From positions 63,193,554 to 63,257,553 of the forward strand of contig OX485803.1 in the NCBI GenBank assembly GCA_950295325.1: a stretch of 64,000 nt of DNA. The letters are read 5' to 3'. Shown here piece by piece: positions 33,150 through 45,654 of this stretch; positions within the stretch are counted from its first letter, which is position 1, and every line of letters starts with the position of its first letter. Below the pieces are notes generated by a model. That model had not been told where the DNA came from, did no database searches, and saw nothing but the letters and a program-made list of their open reading frames with translations. The translations under genes and the position numbers were made by a program. The stretch comes from Polytrichum commune. Taxonomy: Eukaryota > Streptophyta > Polytrichopsida > Polytrichales > Polytrichaceae.

Positions 33150-33545
33150 GGACCTTAAAGGGGGAGGTAGCAGCCGCCCGTCTAGAAAATCTTGATTTTC
33201 TAGACCCAACTGAAAATTGTTGTCCGTCTGTCCGACTTCGAAACACCATTGCCCTTGCATTCTTGAAGGCCACTTATCCATAAATCCTATAATGAGTGCA
33301 TTTTACCTTCAAAGTTCAAACTCTAATATATATGTTCACTTCCATTGAATAAATAAGCAATTGATTGGGATTTTGTTTTCAAAGTGGAATTGCCAATAAA
33401 GCATGTAAATAACTTGGAAGTCACAAAATATTACAAAACCCTCATTAGCATTGAGGTTATGATTTTTGTGACTTACCATTGCAAGGGCCTTTGTCATTCT
33501 AAAACGGCACTTTAAATTAGTGATCTAATTTTAGTTTGTTGTATA
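33150..33545 (-). repeat. Repeat copy B, inverted relative to 24.75-25.01 kb
   Basis: The reverse complement of this segment aligns with 24,750-25,010 over most of its length (shared CAATGGTAAGTCACAAAAAT, GCCTTCAAGAATGCAAG, TTTCGAAGT and ACAACAATTTTC). It contains extra sequence between the blocks, including a short inverted repeat AGAAAATCTTGATTTTCT at 33,184-33,201. The two copies are about 8.2 kb apart in opposite orientation. Confidence 0.75.
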
Positions 33546-33844
33546 TTAATCAAGAAAAAATAATTAAGCCTAATTATTATTACGATTAAATTAAATCATG
33601 ATTAATTCCAGTAAGTACATGGTTTAGGCGTGGTTTACATCTCGATTTCTGACTCCGGTGGACACAATACCGATGGTGTATCAATACAACACTAATTCAA
33701 CTGCTTTGATGTGCAAGGGTGTGCCATTTCATAGTTAATGTTGAAACAACAAAGTTGGTCACATTACTGATTCATTAATGCAAAATCATCGATTATTTTG
33801 TTGCATTCATACCACATCTATGAACCTCACATGACTCATTCAAC

Positions 33845-34245
33845 AAGGAATTAATATCAACTTATTGAAATGTAACATTACTCATCCAAAAAGGAATTAA
33901 TATCAACTTATAGACATGTAACAATACTCTTCCAAAAAGGAATTAATATCAACTTATAGAAATGTAACAATACTCATCCAAAAAGGAATTAATATCAACT
34001 TATAGAAATGTGACATTACTCATTCAATAAGGAATTAATATCAACTTATAGAAATGTAACATTACTCATCCAAAAAGGAATTAATATCAACTTATAGAAA
34101 TGTGACATTACTCATTCAATAAGGAATTAATATCAACTTATAGAAATGTAACATTACTCATCCAAAAAGGAATTAATATCAACTTATAGAAATGTGACAT
34201 TACTCATTCAATAAGGAATTAATACTAATATGTAGAAATGTAATA
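33845..34245 (+). repeat. 46-bp tandem repeat, about nine copies
   Basis: Units of about 46 bp contain GGAATTAATATCAACTTATA followed by GAAATGTAACATTACTCAT. Two alternating versions, CATCCAAAAAGG and CATTCAATAAGG, suggest amplification of a dimer in the distal half. AT-rich and non-coding. Confidence 0.95.
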
Positions 34246-34570
34246 ATGAGAATTACACACTAAATAGTTACAATGGCATTACAAATTTTCATACTGATTT
34301 CACCAAAATTCAACATTGCATATACCCACTATACCACTATACCCACCTCGACCACACCACATACATAAACCTCTTCCAGAAAAGCACATCAGATTGCATA
34401 GTATCAAACATACTCAAAACTGAACGAAAACTGAATTACAGAGTTAATGGTCAATTTTATGAAAGAGCCTAGAGTTTAGCAACAAGTTTCTGCTCAAAAA
34501 TGTTATTACAAAAAGTGTTGTTTGTAAAGAGTAAACAAAGTCTCACTATGAAGTTCAATGCAATGCAAAG

Positions 34571-36469
34571 TCACATCTCAAGAGAATCACTACTTGCTTC
34601 ACTACCATTCACTGGTGATGCAAGATGAAAATCAATGATCTTCACACGTTTCATGAATGGAACACACTCCTGCAAATGCTCTTCAACTTTTAACATTTAT
34701 GCTTCATGCTCCCTGTAATCCCCTTCTCTTAAATTTCGGTTAGCCATTGCAAGCTCCATCTACAAAAGAACACCAGACAAACACAATTCGAATTGAATCA
34801 AAGCAAAACTGAACACATTTATAAGCAATTGCGTTATGTTTCTTGAAAGCCTTAACACTGAGCCAGGAATTTTTATGTAATTGAAGAGGCCACTTCCACT
34901 CAAACGCAAGAAGGCCACTTTAGGTCATTTCTCATTGCAGGTCTAATTGCCTTAGGCGTGTTTTCAAAACCCTTAGATGGCGTCTTGAGGGATTTTATGT
35001 GGGACAAATACAACGAACTCCTGGTCAGAATCCTAAGTTACCTCGTGGAGGTAGCTTAAGAATTGTTGAGAGCACAAACTCTTGTGTTGTGGGCCCAAGC
35101 CAATGGGTTGTCAAGCATTCTTTGGCTTCTCATGAATGTTTTTTTGTTTAGTATCAAGCATTCTTTAATATCTGACTTTCAGCATGGCCCCTTAACACTT
35201 TACACTTGCTTGAACTATTGAGAGCTTGAAGATTGGTCAAGCTCTCAATAGTTTAAGCTATGGATAAAATCTTGTCAACTCCACTTATCGAAGTCCTGAA
35301 AATTGCAACTTCAAGCTCTCAATTCTAGCTCTAGTGAAAGAGGGCCTAACTTGACCTAAACCTAAATTCGAAGTTATTGTGAATCGATCTTTAAGCTCAT
35401 AGATCAAACCAAGAGAGTGAGACCATCACAAAGAGGATGAACAATCAAACAATCTTCCAGGCAATCTTTCAATTCAGCCTAAGTGTTATTCACTTACCGC
35501 ATACACAAAGAATGCCGCTTGATTCATAAGGAGTTTCACCACTCCATTCTTGGGATACTTGGAACCTACTACCACTTTTGATATTGCTCCATATACAGCA
35601 TCTGATCCGTAAGGATCTTCTAAATCCAAACTGTAGCGCCATTTGTCCTCTAAAACAAACACCGTTTCATATTTTGTTAGTATTCAAAGGTCATGCCACA
35701 ATAATTACCTTTGAACTCAACCAAGAGATAAAACCAGAGCTTTGCATGCCAAAAGACTACAATTGATGGTGAATTACAATATGGAAAATACTATAACAAG
35801 AATTTAAACAGATCAAATCAATAAGAGGAATGAAAGTTTGTACCTTCTTGCATCACAACAAGTTTGTTTCTCCACACAGCCTTTACTTCAGTTGTTTCAT
35901 TGGCAGGGGGCTTGGGAATCTCTAAAAGACAATACAACTCATCCTTCATGACTCTTGTCATGTGACCTCTAGCATCTCGAAACTTTCGTGAGACTCTACT
36001 CTGGAGGCCAGGCTCCATGCTAGACTGCGGTCCCCATGCTTGGTCAAACTGCTTGCAAACTATTGGATCATTAAGGACACCAAAATCTTCTAAAATGGCC
36101 CTTTTAATGCTCTCTTGCCCTGGGTGAATGGAACTTGTGGATGGATTCCTCCCAAGAAGGAAAGACCGAATGATCCCAGCCAACCTCCGCTGCCAGGTTA
36201 AATTTCAACTGTTTAGAATCACTAATTTGAAACCACTAAACTTACAAATTCAAAATTCAAAACAATAAATGAAAAGACACCAGTTATATAAGCCAAGTGC
36301 CAAACCTTAACATACTCCCATTGAGTGCAATGAGGAAGTGCCACATTCTCTCGAACTGCAACTGCTAACAGGTTGGTGAATTTTGAAATTTGGCTAGATT
36401 GATCTTTGGTGTCTTTCTTCAATTTGTGAAGAAGTATCCGCTCTGAGGCTGAGAGTCCATTAGCCACAT
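34571..36469 (-). CDS. Unidentified multi-exon gene, one nonsense codon in last exon
   Basis: Splice-consistent minus-strand exons are 36,469-36,306 (NGLSASERILLHKLKKDTKD), 36,189-35,844 (starts RRLAGIIRSFLLGRNPSTSS and has CKQFDQAWGPQSSMEPGLQS), 35,649-35,498 (KWRYSLDLEDPYGSDAVYGA, ending VYA before GTAAGT) and 34,759-34,571 (MELAMANRNLREGDYREHEA, ending in a TGA). The last exon has an in-frame TAA at 34,697-34,699 and then continues (MLKVEEHLQECVPFMKRVKI). An acidic Asp-rich open segment upstream near 36,590-36,660 may be another exon. I do not recognise the family. It could be a host gene or a transposon-derived one; the single stop suggests recent decay or a shorter product. Confidence 0.5.
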
Positions 36470-36776
36470 CTGCATAGAAGATAAAAGTGTTAAAGTGAGT
36501 ATTGAGGCTTACTATCACCGGACATGTACACTCTTTCAAACCCTTCTGGTCAGTAAGAAGCAAGAAGCACATGAAAGAAACTCTCTCTCTCTCAGAGGTT
36601 TCATCAATAGACTCACATCATCAGCATCATCACCACCATCGTCATCATTGACCCATCTACAAGATTTTTATCAACCAAAAAAGTATGGTGTCCTACTTCG
36701 TGGCAATCATTCATCAACAACAACTTGTTGAAGCATGCAGGCACAAAAATAAACAAAACAGGTACTCTTCCGTGGC

Positions 36777-37759
36777 ATCAGTGTCGCAACCCTTGCTAAC
36801 CCCCCTTGACAATCTTGCCAATTTTCAATTCTAGCAAAGGTTACGAGCGCTAACCATTCGCATTCCGCCATGCTAATGGTTAGCTCCTCCTACCCTGGAC
36901 CATGTAGCTCATAGGAGGGAACCAACCCTCCTACTTTGCTTTCGGGACTCACCCCTTAATCGGTAACCCATTCCTAGATGTGGACTTCCATTCATGGAAG
37001 TCCAATCCCATGTTGATCATCGCGTTGCCGAAGCAACACTACAACAACCCGAACCATACTAGGCAACTATGGCCTCACAATGGGCCAATGCCCATGGAGG
37101 CCGTGCCGTTCGGCCTCGGGTGGGTGAGGCCACACCACCTCACCCATATAAGCCTCTAGGACTTCACGCGGGGCCCCTACCCCACCATCAACCAACCTCT
37201 TGTCTCTCTACCAAGAGTTGGGGCCAAGTGGACATTTCCCTTTAGCTGCTGGGCCTAGAACCCCCCAGCAGCTTCAGACCATCATAACTTCCTTGTATGA
37301 TGTCTGATCATAACAACCAACCACTCCATCTTTATCTACGCTTCACGTAGATGCCGATGGACTCCTCACTTGCCCTATTCGGGCAAGTATTGAGGAAGTT
37401 ATGCCTGTTTGAACCTTCGCAGTCCCGGGAATCACTCCCAGGCACTGCTGTACCAGGGCGCTGTCCCGGGACAGCGCCCCACTCAAATGGCCATAACTCC
37501 TAGCTCACACCTCCGATTGAGGTGTTCTTGAGCTTTCTAGAATCACCACGCCATGAGCTACGCATAACTCATGGCCTTACCCTTGTGCCTCCTAGTCTTC
37601 GTGGGTAGGAGGCGTTCCCAACGCCCGGGGCCCTCACCCGCACTAGGATCACTTGGGCCCTCTCACCAACGGCGCCACAAGTCCCGGGTGTCACTCCGGG
37701 GTCCCCCTTGTGCCCATGGTGTTTCGGGCACTCCTCATGGAGAGGTGCGCGACAATCAG
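36777..37759 (+). mobile_element. Solo LTR (973 bp) with target duplication ATCAG
   Basis: The LTR runs 36,782-37,754, begins TGTCGC and ends GCGACA, so it has the TG...CA ends and short inverted termini of LTR retrotransposons. The 5 bp ATCAG flank it on both sides (36,777-36,781 and 37,755-37,759). A second copy in reverse orientation lies at 60,279-61,252. No internal coding sequence accompanies either copy, so each is a solo LTR left by intra-element recombination. Confidence 0.92.
37145..37151 (+). promoter_or_regulatory. TATA-type element in the solo LTR
   Basis: CATATAA lies in the middle of the LTR and is conserved in the inverted copy (ATATAAGCC on its minus strand near 60,885). It is the likely LTR promoter TATA box. 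Confidence 0.5.
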
Positions 37760-38468
37760 CCTGAGAGCCAGCAGAGAAGAGACCCCGAAATAAGGCTTAA
37801 AGGCTAAAAGCAGCGCAGGTTTTTGGGTGAAGAAACAGACACTACTACGTCTGTGAGTGAGTTTGTTTCTTCAACACTTGTGCAAGTTAACAACAAGTCT
37901 GTTGTTTGAGAGTCTTCAAGACAACAATTTATTCGGATGCGATGATGTGTGCAAGTCTCTTGAAGTAAGTAATAAAGTAGTTCTATTCTGTTCCCAAGTC
38001 GTCTTGTCTTGAAGCTTTGCTAATTTGGTTGCAGGTGTTCTTCTTCTTCCATACAAGTCCAAAAAGTACAAACCACTTGACCACAAGCTCACATCATCAG
38101 CTACGCTACTACAGGGAAAAATCTCAACAGGGAAAAGAGAGAAAAATTGCAGTAGTACCTACCGCGATGGAAATATGATTATCAATAATGTATTCAAGTA
38201 TGTAGCAGTAGGAGTCACATGTAGTCTGCTCATGTACTTATGTCATCTGTCCCTCCTCAGACGGAAAAGAAACACAACAAACAGTGCGGCCGCACGTTTT
38301 ATTTCTTTATCAAGAGCAGCGAGCCCGATGATTTCTACTAGTAGTGGTGATGGCTTTGTATGAAACAACCTTCACAACAATTCGGTATGGCTAGGGTTGA
38401 CTCTAACTGGCTTTGTATGAGACAACCTTGAGGTTAGAGACGTCAGTTACCCTCCCCCCAGAGCCATA
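37760..38468. other. No gene recognised
   Basis: Sequence right of the solo LTR. A plus-strand open frame at 38,025-38,363 includes a hydrophobic stretch (VFKYVAVGVTCSLLMYLCHL), but I cannot link it to neighbours or to a known family. Confidence 0.4.
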
Positions 38469-40264
38469 GTGCAACTCCCTCCCATGCAATGTGTTGCCCC
38501 GCCCACGCCACCAAATTTCGTCGACCTTGAAGATGACGACGATGATGAGCCTGAAGCGCCCCTTGCCCGACCCAAGAAACGTACTCTGCCCAAATGGCAA
38601 ATGGGCAACGCATTTTCCATTCAAATCGACAATTCAAAACTTTGCACAGGAAATAGAGCCCTCTACATTCACGACAAACTGTTGGTGATGATCGGCAGAC
38701 ACCCAACACAACACAAACTACACGTCCATCGAGTGATGACCACGAAGAACCTCCTCCCCACCCCATTCGTGTGACCCCTATACAATCTCGGAGCCTTTCA
38801 CCAAAGAGGGTTGCCATTTTGGCTCCTCCCACTCTTGTTGGGCATGTGCCGCCCGTTGCCCCTATGCCACCTATAAACCCTGTGATTCACATGGAGACCT
38901 CAAGAGGTTCACATGATATGGCATTGGGGCTCCAAAAGGATCGGCATGTTTTCTACGCGAGAGCCGCAAGTGCAGCGCGTGGGTCCGTGAAGATGGACAT
39001 CCCCAAACCAGCTCTGAGGCCCCCAATACAACCCCCTGGCTTGTTCCATTTGTTGGTATGTGGTTTGTTGACATTCAATTTGGAGCGCGGCGAGTATCAT
39101 GCCTTCTAGGATGAGGTTCAGGATTGGAATAATGTCCCATCGTTCATGGATAGGTTGTTTGCGGCCTACGGCAAATTTTATTCTCCTTCCCATCAGGTAT
39201 AAACTATATTTTTTTCTTTTGCATCCATGCCTTCTTTGCAATTTATGATATTTTACAATTCATATTGTAACCGTGGACAATGCGGTGATTGTGGACTGCA
39301 GTCATCATACTGTTCGTCTTCTCTTTGTGTTTTATTTTTGTAACATGTGTTTAGGGATGATAATGTCCTCGTTACATGTGACTTCCATGATAATGCAGGC
39401 CAAACTTGAAGTAACATCACTAATCACGCAAACTGTTGTGGGGGAGCGGTCCACAAGGTTCATAACGCATCCATTGTAGCCGTAGAGATTGGTGCTCAAC
39501 TCATTTATGTCCAACACATATTCGTAATGCGGGAGGTGGTGAAACAACATAAGCAATGGGAGGACGACCATCAAAAAAATGTTAGCGAAGCCATTGCCAA
39601 GGCCATGAAATAGTGGGATGACGAGCATTACCCATGTTTGATGCAAGCTACTTGGGGTTGGCACATTTTCTCTTCCTTTTGTAGCTAATCCTCTCTGCGC
39701 CAATTTCAGACCCACATACCCTTTATCTTATTCAATTGGTGAGGATTGGGATGTGTATGTTGTGTTTTTGCAACAATCCCATGTGAAAAGAATTTACCAT
39801 GTACCTTGGTCTGTCCTCCCTCTTCGTTGTCCCCTCTACTTTTGCACCCTTCAAATGGCCTCACTTCTGCCAACATTAGGAAACGGTTGAAGCTTGCCGA
39901 AGTTGTCAATGGAGATGGTTCGCATGCTTGGCACTTGGCAATGAGGTACTTGAAAGAAGAAGGTTACCTCTTGTTTGCAGGTGTCAGGCCGGTGGATTTG
40001 CATCACCAGTGGGTTGCAGATCTGGAGGGTGGTTGGAAGGATTTAAGAAATGTCACCCTTAAATGATGGGCAAAGCTACGCATGTGGTGCAACTCAACCT
40101 AGTTTAGAGTAGTTCAGGACATGGCCTTCCACAACAAGCAATTTTGGCTCAATGCTTGGGTGATTCGGGATCGTCCCACTGCCACTTCGCCCCCCTTGCA
40201 TGTTATGAACGGTGGCTACAATATCAACAGGACATGGACATCGGATATGTCCTGGCCAACCCAG
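38469..40264 (+). pseudogene. Decayed unknown gene on the plus strand
   Basis: Open segments in succession read as remnants of one gene: 38,469-38,774 with an Asp-rich stretch; 38,771-39,197 with LERGEYHAF, a TAG at 39,107-39,109, then DEVQDWNNVPSFMDRLFAAY and a GTATAA-type donor; about 39,460-39,670 (VAVEIGAQLIYVQHIFVMRE, TAG at 39,611-39,613); 39,866-40,066 (RKRLKLAEVVNGDGSHAWHL); and 40,121-40,264 (NKQFWLNAWVIRDRPTATSP) ending at a GTAATT donor. Both TAG codons sit where CAG would keep the frame. Frames also shift between segments. I do not recognise the protein. Confidence 0.45.
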
Positions 40265-42290
40265 GTAATTTTACACACTCCCTTTTGTAACATTATGCTT
40301 CATTTTTAACATCCTTTCCCAAGGTTACCAACATAACAATGTTGTAGTTTGTATTGGTTGTCAGATGTGATAGTCCCACCACAAAAGCCAAGTGGATACA
40401 TGTACAAACTTTGATCTGTTGCAAAGAATATTGCTAGTGTGTGTTGCGAGCATTCGGAAGTGCATCCGCTTGCACTTGCCTAATGAACTAGATTTTGATT
40501 GGCAAGATTTGGTGTCTTTTACTCCCACACCTTCACTTTATACAAATGGAATTTTGGGCGAGGAACTTGACGTGGTTGGCACATCCCAAATTGCCTAGCC
40601 GATCATGGTCGTGGCTGTGGACACATTTGTTGAGGTATCCCAAATTGCACAGGAGGTTATCATAGATGTCACTCAACAACCGCCCACCTAAGTTGCACAC
40701 CTTTGAAGCACAACCCAGAAGGTCACTGGCGTTGCCTGGAAGGTTACAAGCTAGATACATTTTACAAAGGCTAAAATTTGGTGGTGCATTCATGGACTTA
40801 TAGGAAAATAGTGATTGGGTGGAGTTTCAATAAAAAGAGAGCAAGGTGTTCTTTTTGGTGACTAGCAAACTGTTGTCATGCCATGCACACCCATGCATTA
40901 GACTTTAAAATATGTAACATGTGTAACTTGGGCCCATTATGTTCACATAGTTGGAAAATGAGTGCATATGATGCTTGTGGCGGAACCGTGGCCTCCAATC
41001 GCTCTCGCGCATATAAAGTGAATTATGGCACGCGTTGTTTGAAAAAATATAGGTGTTGGCAGAAATGTTTTTAGTGCAATGCTCATTCCAACTCCCGTAA
41101 ATAAATGAATTAACACAATGATACAACCAACAAATCAAGAGAATTCCCCATTATACACAAAATACCAAAACTAATATCCAAGAATTGGGAAGATGTATCA
41201 TTCATTTGAAAACATTGTTGACAGTGTAACATTATGGAATCATTGAAATTTGACGGTATGACACTAAGGAGCCCAACTTGGCCTATACACCTTAATGGGT
41301 CGTTGGTATGCCTTAAGTGAACTTGGTGGGGGAGGCATGATGATAGGAGGTGGGGTCGTGAGCTGCCAAACAACATGAGCATGTCATCGCGTCATCGCAT
41401 GAGTCAAACACTCTACGCTGGTGATAGCGGCCTATGCACGACAAGTGTTTGGGGCATCAAGACAAAAGCGGAGGCAAAAATTGTGGCCACAGGCTACTCT
41501 TCAGCAACACAAAAAGGAGTTGTTGGAGGCGTGTAGAACTCCTCATCGCTAGACATGTCATGAATTGGTCCAATGGCATCAGGGCATCTGCAAAACCACT
41601 TCCAAACAGTTGTACTGATGCGTGCTATGTGAAAAGGTACCATGGTGAAGGAAAACGAAGTAGTAGGCAAGATTTCATCCAACAAGCCAGCCGGTAGTGC
41701 ATCGCGTTGCACATAACTACACACCCTAAACGGAGGTAAACAAGGTAGGGTGGAAGTGTGGAAGAAAAAAATGTCAACCCCTTATATGGGCAACATCACA
41801 AGCTCGTCTCGCATGTGAGAAGGGTTGTAACATGTGCAAGTTACAAAACAGTGTTGACTGTCAGTACACATCTACCACCGATGCTCCATAAAGTTGTTCC
41901 TTCGTTTGAAGGACATGATACTGCCATTGTCGTTGGGTCAAGAATGTAGCTCTATTGCAATGGCTCCACCAATCCATGTTTAATTTGAGCCAGAAAGGTT
42001 TGTTGTTTCCCTTGGATGATGTGCAAGTCCGCGATGCAAGGGATCCACAATAACGTGTAATTGTTCATTTTGCAAGACTAGGATGGAGTATCATGAGGTC
42101 TTTAATATGATGTTTGCATATGTTTCCCTTTAGTGCCCACATGCAATCACAACAGCTCTACTCACACTCTTGGTTATACACAGAGTACAGTCTCGTTATG
42201 TTGCTCTTAAAGGTTACCAACATTGGACCGTCATTTGCAATGGGAAGAGTGACACAACTATCAGGAATTTCTTTGGCTTTCAGCACTGCG
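40265..42290. other. No gene recognised
   Basis: Short open frames only. Part of this could be the 3' flank of the MULE remnant on the minus strand, but I saw no transposase motifs and no terminal inverted repeats. Confidence 0.4.
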
Positions 42291-45200
42291 TTATAACAAA
42301 TTGTTTTGTTTCAAGTTGGGGACAAACCCGTGTTGTTTCCTCATTGCCTCGTGCCAATAATGGAAGAGAATTTCCTTTGTTAACTCGTATATCACCCAGT
42401 CCAATTGACGTCCGTGTGCTCTACCTTTTGAAGCACGCAAGGTGGTTTTCAAGTTAGAATGGTAGCTTTCAATTGATGCATTTGTATCATGCCTAGCATA
42501 TGGCAGGTTACGATGGCCCACAACTCACATATGGATTTTATCTGCCCATTGTTTATCAAAGTAAGCCCAAAAATTGCTAACAATAGGAAAGCTATCCATA
42601 AGAGCTTTTAATTGCCAAATAGCACAAGGCCCCATTTCATTACCTTGGGGTACTTTGTATTATACGTAATACGGTCCAATCCCTTTAGCACACCGGCCTC
42701 GATAGCATGGTCTTTAATTTTTGCCATCGCTTATTTCAACCATGTACAACAAACATGCCAAAGGCATAAGAAGACTTTCACTCTAGGCCATACAAACTGC
42801 AACCTTCCAATCTCAGCCTATACGAAATCTGTAATGAATGCATTCGGCATCCAATCTTCTTTCATTAACGCCAATTTGTTGGTGAGCGCCCTTATCCATT
42901 ATTCAAGATCAAATTGTTTGGAACTAGAAGTAATAATATATGTCACGGACACTCTATTTACCCGGTCATCAAAGATTATTAAAGACCGGAAAAATAAAAT
43001 ACGATGGCTCAATATGATGGTCCACAATAGTGTGGGCTCGAATTTGTGGAATACGTCTTTCAGGGCGCTGCGAGACATGTACAACTACTGTGAGGATAGA
43101 CATAGGTAACGTACAAAAGACAGGTATAGAAGGCCTAGTAATTCTCACTCCCCTCCTACGGGACCTTACTATGCCTCCAACAGAAGTGAAAACAAGCCTA
43201 CCTATGAATAGTGCCAAAGATGGCAATATTGTTGGACATCGCGTCTGTGGACGTCTCGTAGAAGGTGGTAGAGATAAAGTATAAGAGTCGGATGCAGAAG
43301 TAACTCCCTCCATCTAGGTATAATACTCTGTTACGCCAAAAAAATACCAAAAAAACATAATAAATGCTAAACTTACTTATTTTACTTCAACATATATATC
43401 TTAAAATATCTAAATCAACATACGACTTCCAATCCAAATGATATTATGTAATAAATTGTTATATCACCTTCAAACTAGTGTAACCAACTTTGAAATAATA
43501 TATAATGTATCTTAAATATTTTCTCAAATAAATCAAATAATCTTAAAATTAAGTCCAATATCATTTAAAATATATCATTTATATATTTATAATATCTCAT
43601 AATATCTAAATATGTATAAAGTTTTTTATGGGTTACCTTACTATTATACAGATTATAATTATAAAACTTACATGATATTAAATATGCTTAAAGTATGGAA
43701 TTAAAACATATAATAATATCTACAAGTAGCCAAATTGGGTTTAATATGCCTAATCATAAATTGTAACAAATTAGCTTAAATATCTCTATAAAATATAAAA
43801 ATATTTAATGCTTCCAAAGTTCAAATAGGTTAAAATATCTAAATAAATTAAGTAAACCTATTTATGCCTAAAGTAAATTCAAATATCTTAAACATCTTTA
43901 ATGTAACAATCTAATGATAATTTCATTTTACTTTAAATTATATATTATAAAATGCTTCAAATATACCTATACAAAGCATTAAATCATTATTAAATTGACA
44001 ACATATTAAAGCACATATACTAACTTCTTAGTTGAGTCTACACGTACGTCTGCGTTGCCAAAAAGACTTAGTACAACAAGAGAATTTGATATATGGTGTG
44101 AACTTCACTAACTGATCCGCTTAAAGTTTATTCTAAATCTATGGTTTAAAATCAATCTACAAATTCGATGGCTCAAATTCGTCCTTTAGATTGTAGTTTA
44201 TAATAAACTAGGATTAGAACGTGGTGGCTTAATATTATTGGTCTAAAATTTATAAATCCCGTCTTGCTTATAATAAGACAAATTAACCTAAACCTACCCG
44301 CTTTGTAGACAAAAGTCTTTTGGACTATCTTGTAAAAGTTTTGTCTCATCTTCACGTTTTGTTTTATATGCAGCGGCCCGTATTGGTCGCCGCCGGATTT
44401 TTCTTTTGTTTTAGATTACATTTTCGTTCCCAAAATTATTCCAAATCGTTCCCAATAGAGGTTCCGGAAGACTTTTAAAAAAAAATACAATTCCTTGTTA
44501 ACTTGCACAATGTATTTTTTGTTATTTAGTTGCTTTATAGATTTGTTTTGATTTTGACCTATTCTAGGTAAATACATTTTTTGCCTTTTAGCGTTGGTTT
44601 TGTCTTTGAAACTTTATAATAAATGTTAACTAGTGAAAGTATCTATCCAAATCATTAAAAAATAGGCTAAGTAAAATTTCAAATATAGTGTTACATTAGC
44701 TCTTTTAAAGAGGTCAATTTGAGGCCGCTAAATAATGTTATGAAGGTGTAAAGTGGAAACTACAACAATAAAGAAAATAAAATGTTACGATTTGGGAGAA
44801 CCTGAAACAAAGCAAGTTTTGCGGCAAAGTAGTTGGTAGACATGTTGAGGGTGGGACTATGATAACAACAAACCTTGTTCTCATGAGTTGCAAATGTGGC
44901 ATCAACGAAGACAACATTTTTGTGCCCATGCTTGAGCATCATATCTTGTTGCCAAGATATTTGGATGCCAATTATAAATGGAATATTATCACGTGTAATA
45001 GCTCCGCGAACATGTACGCCTGATTCTTTGTAGAACACGAGAAAATGATGTCTATGCCCTTGCATGTGCATAAATTTTGCATTATTGTTGTCACGTTTGT
45101 AGGTCTCTATTGCGACGCGGCCAATAATATTAACAATATCTTGCTCTGAAATAAAGAGGTCCCGGGTGAGCTTCTCCCCTTACTCATACACTTCCATGAA

Positions 45201-45436
45201 GCGTCATCTGTGTTTTCCCATTATTTAGGAGATAGACAAACACCAACGCAAATGACACATGATAAAATCCCAAACGTCCAGCAACAAATGGCTAGAGAAT
45301 CTACTTTTATGACCAATCTTTTGTAAGACCATGGCAGAAAATCATTTTGAGGTTCACATGTTTCATCTGATGGTATGTTATTTTTGCCATTGAGGGCTCT
45401 AGGTACAATCGTTTGACGACAAATCCACACTGGCAC
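42291..45436 (-). pseudogene. MULE (Mutator-like) transposase remnant
   Basis: Two blocks on the minus strand match the plant MULE transposase. The upstream block (about 45,160-44,738) has the region leading into the catalytic core: VHVRGAITRDNIPFIIGIQI, WQQDMMLKHG and VFVDATFATHENKVCCYHSP, with the first catalytic Asp in FVDATFATH. The downstream block (42,521-42,291) has RHDTNASIESYHSNLKTTLR and GRQLDWVIYELTKEILFHYW, typical of the C-terminal part. Between them frames are broken and a 1.4-kb AT-rich segment intervenes. It cannot make a functional transposase. I did not find the long terminal inverted repeats expected of MULEs. Confidence 0.75.
43315..44690. other. Extremely AT-rich block interrupting the MULE remnant
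   Basis: This block is dominated by TAAAATAT, TTAAATAT and CTAAAT-type words, with almost no open frames. Its composition differs sharply from both sides. It may be an AT-rich non-autonomous insertion or strongly decayed DNA. No terminal repeats were identified. Confidence 0.5.
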
Positions 45437-45654
45437 CCTCTTCTGTGGCTCGATCCATGTTTCCTCAATGATGTGCGTGGACCTATGTATCTCTTTCCGT
45501 TTGGAACATATTTGTTGTTCGCGTCGAGTTTCCGGTTCTTTGGTACATGTCCTTCGTAACCAGTGCTATGTGTGATGCATTGTCAATTGGCCCATATTGG
45601 CAGTGTTACCTGTTGGTCAGGTGTGGTGTCAACAACAACTGTTGGAAGTGAAAG

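Noticed and set aside
37571-37807. Plus-strand 78-codon frame (also mirrored at 60,226-60,462)
   Set aside because: It lies within both copies of the solo LTR and is explained by the repeat.
24284-39613. Genetic code with TAA/TAG read as glutamine, as in some ulvophyte algae
   Set aside because: Several premature stops fall at apparent Gln positions, but the long intact frames (8,492-13,250, 13,448-15,458, 51,596-57,526) use CAA/CAG for Gln throughout and end at TAA or TAG. The code is standard and the stops are decay.
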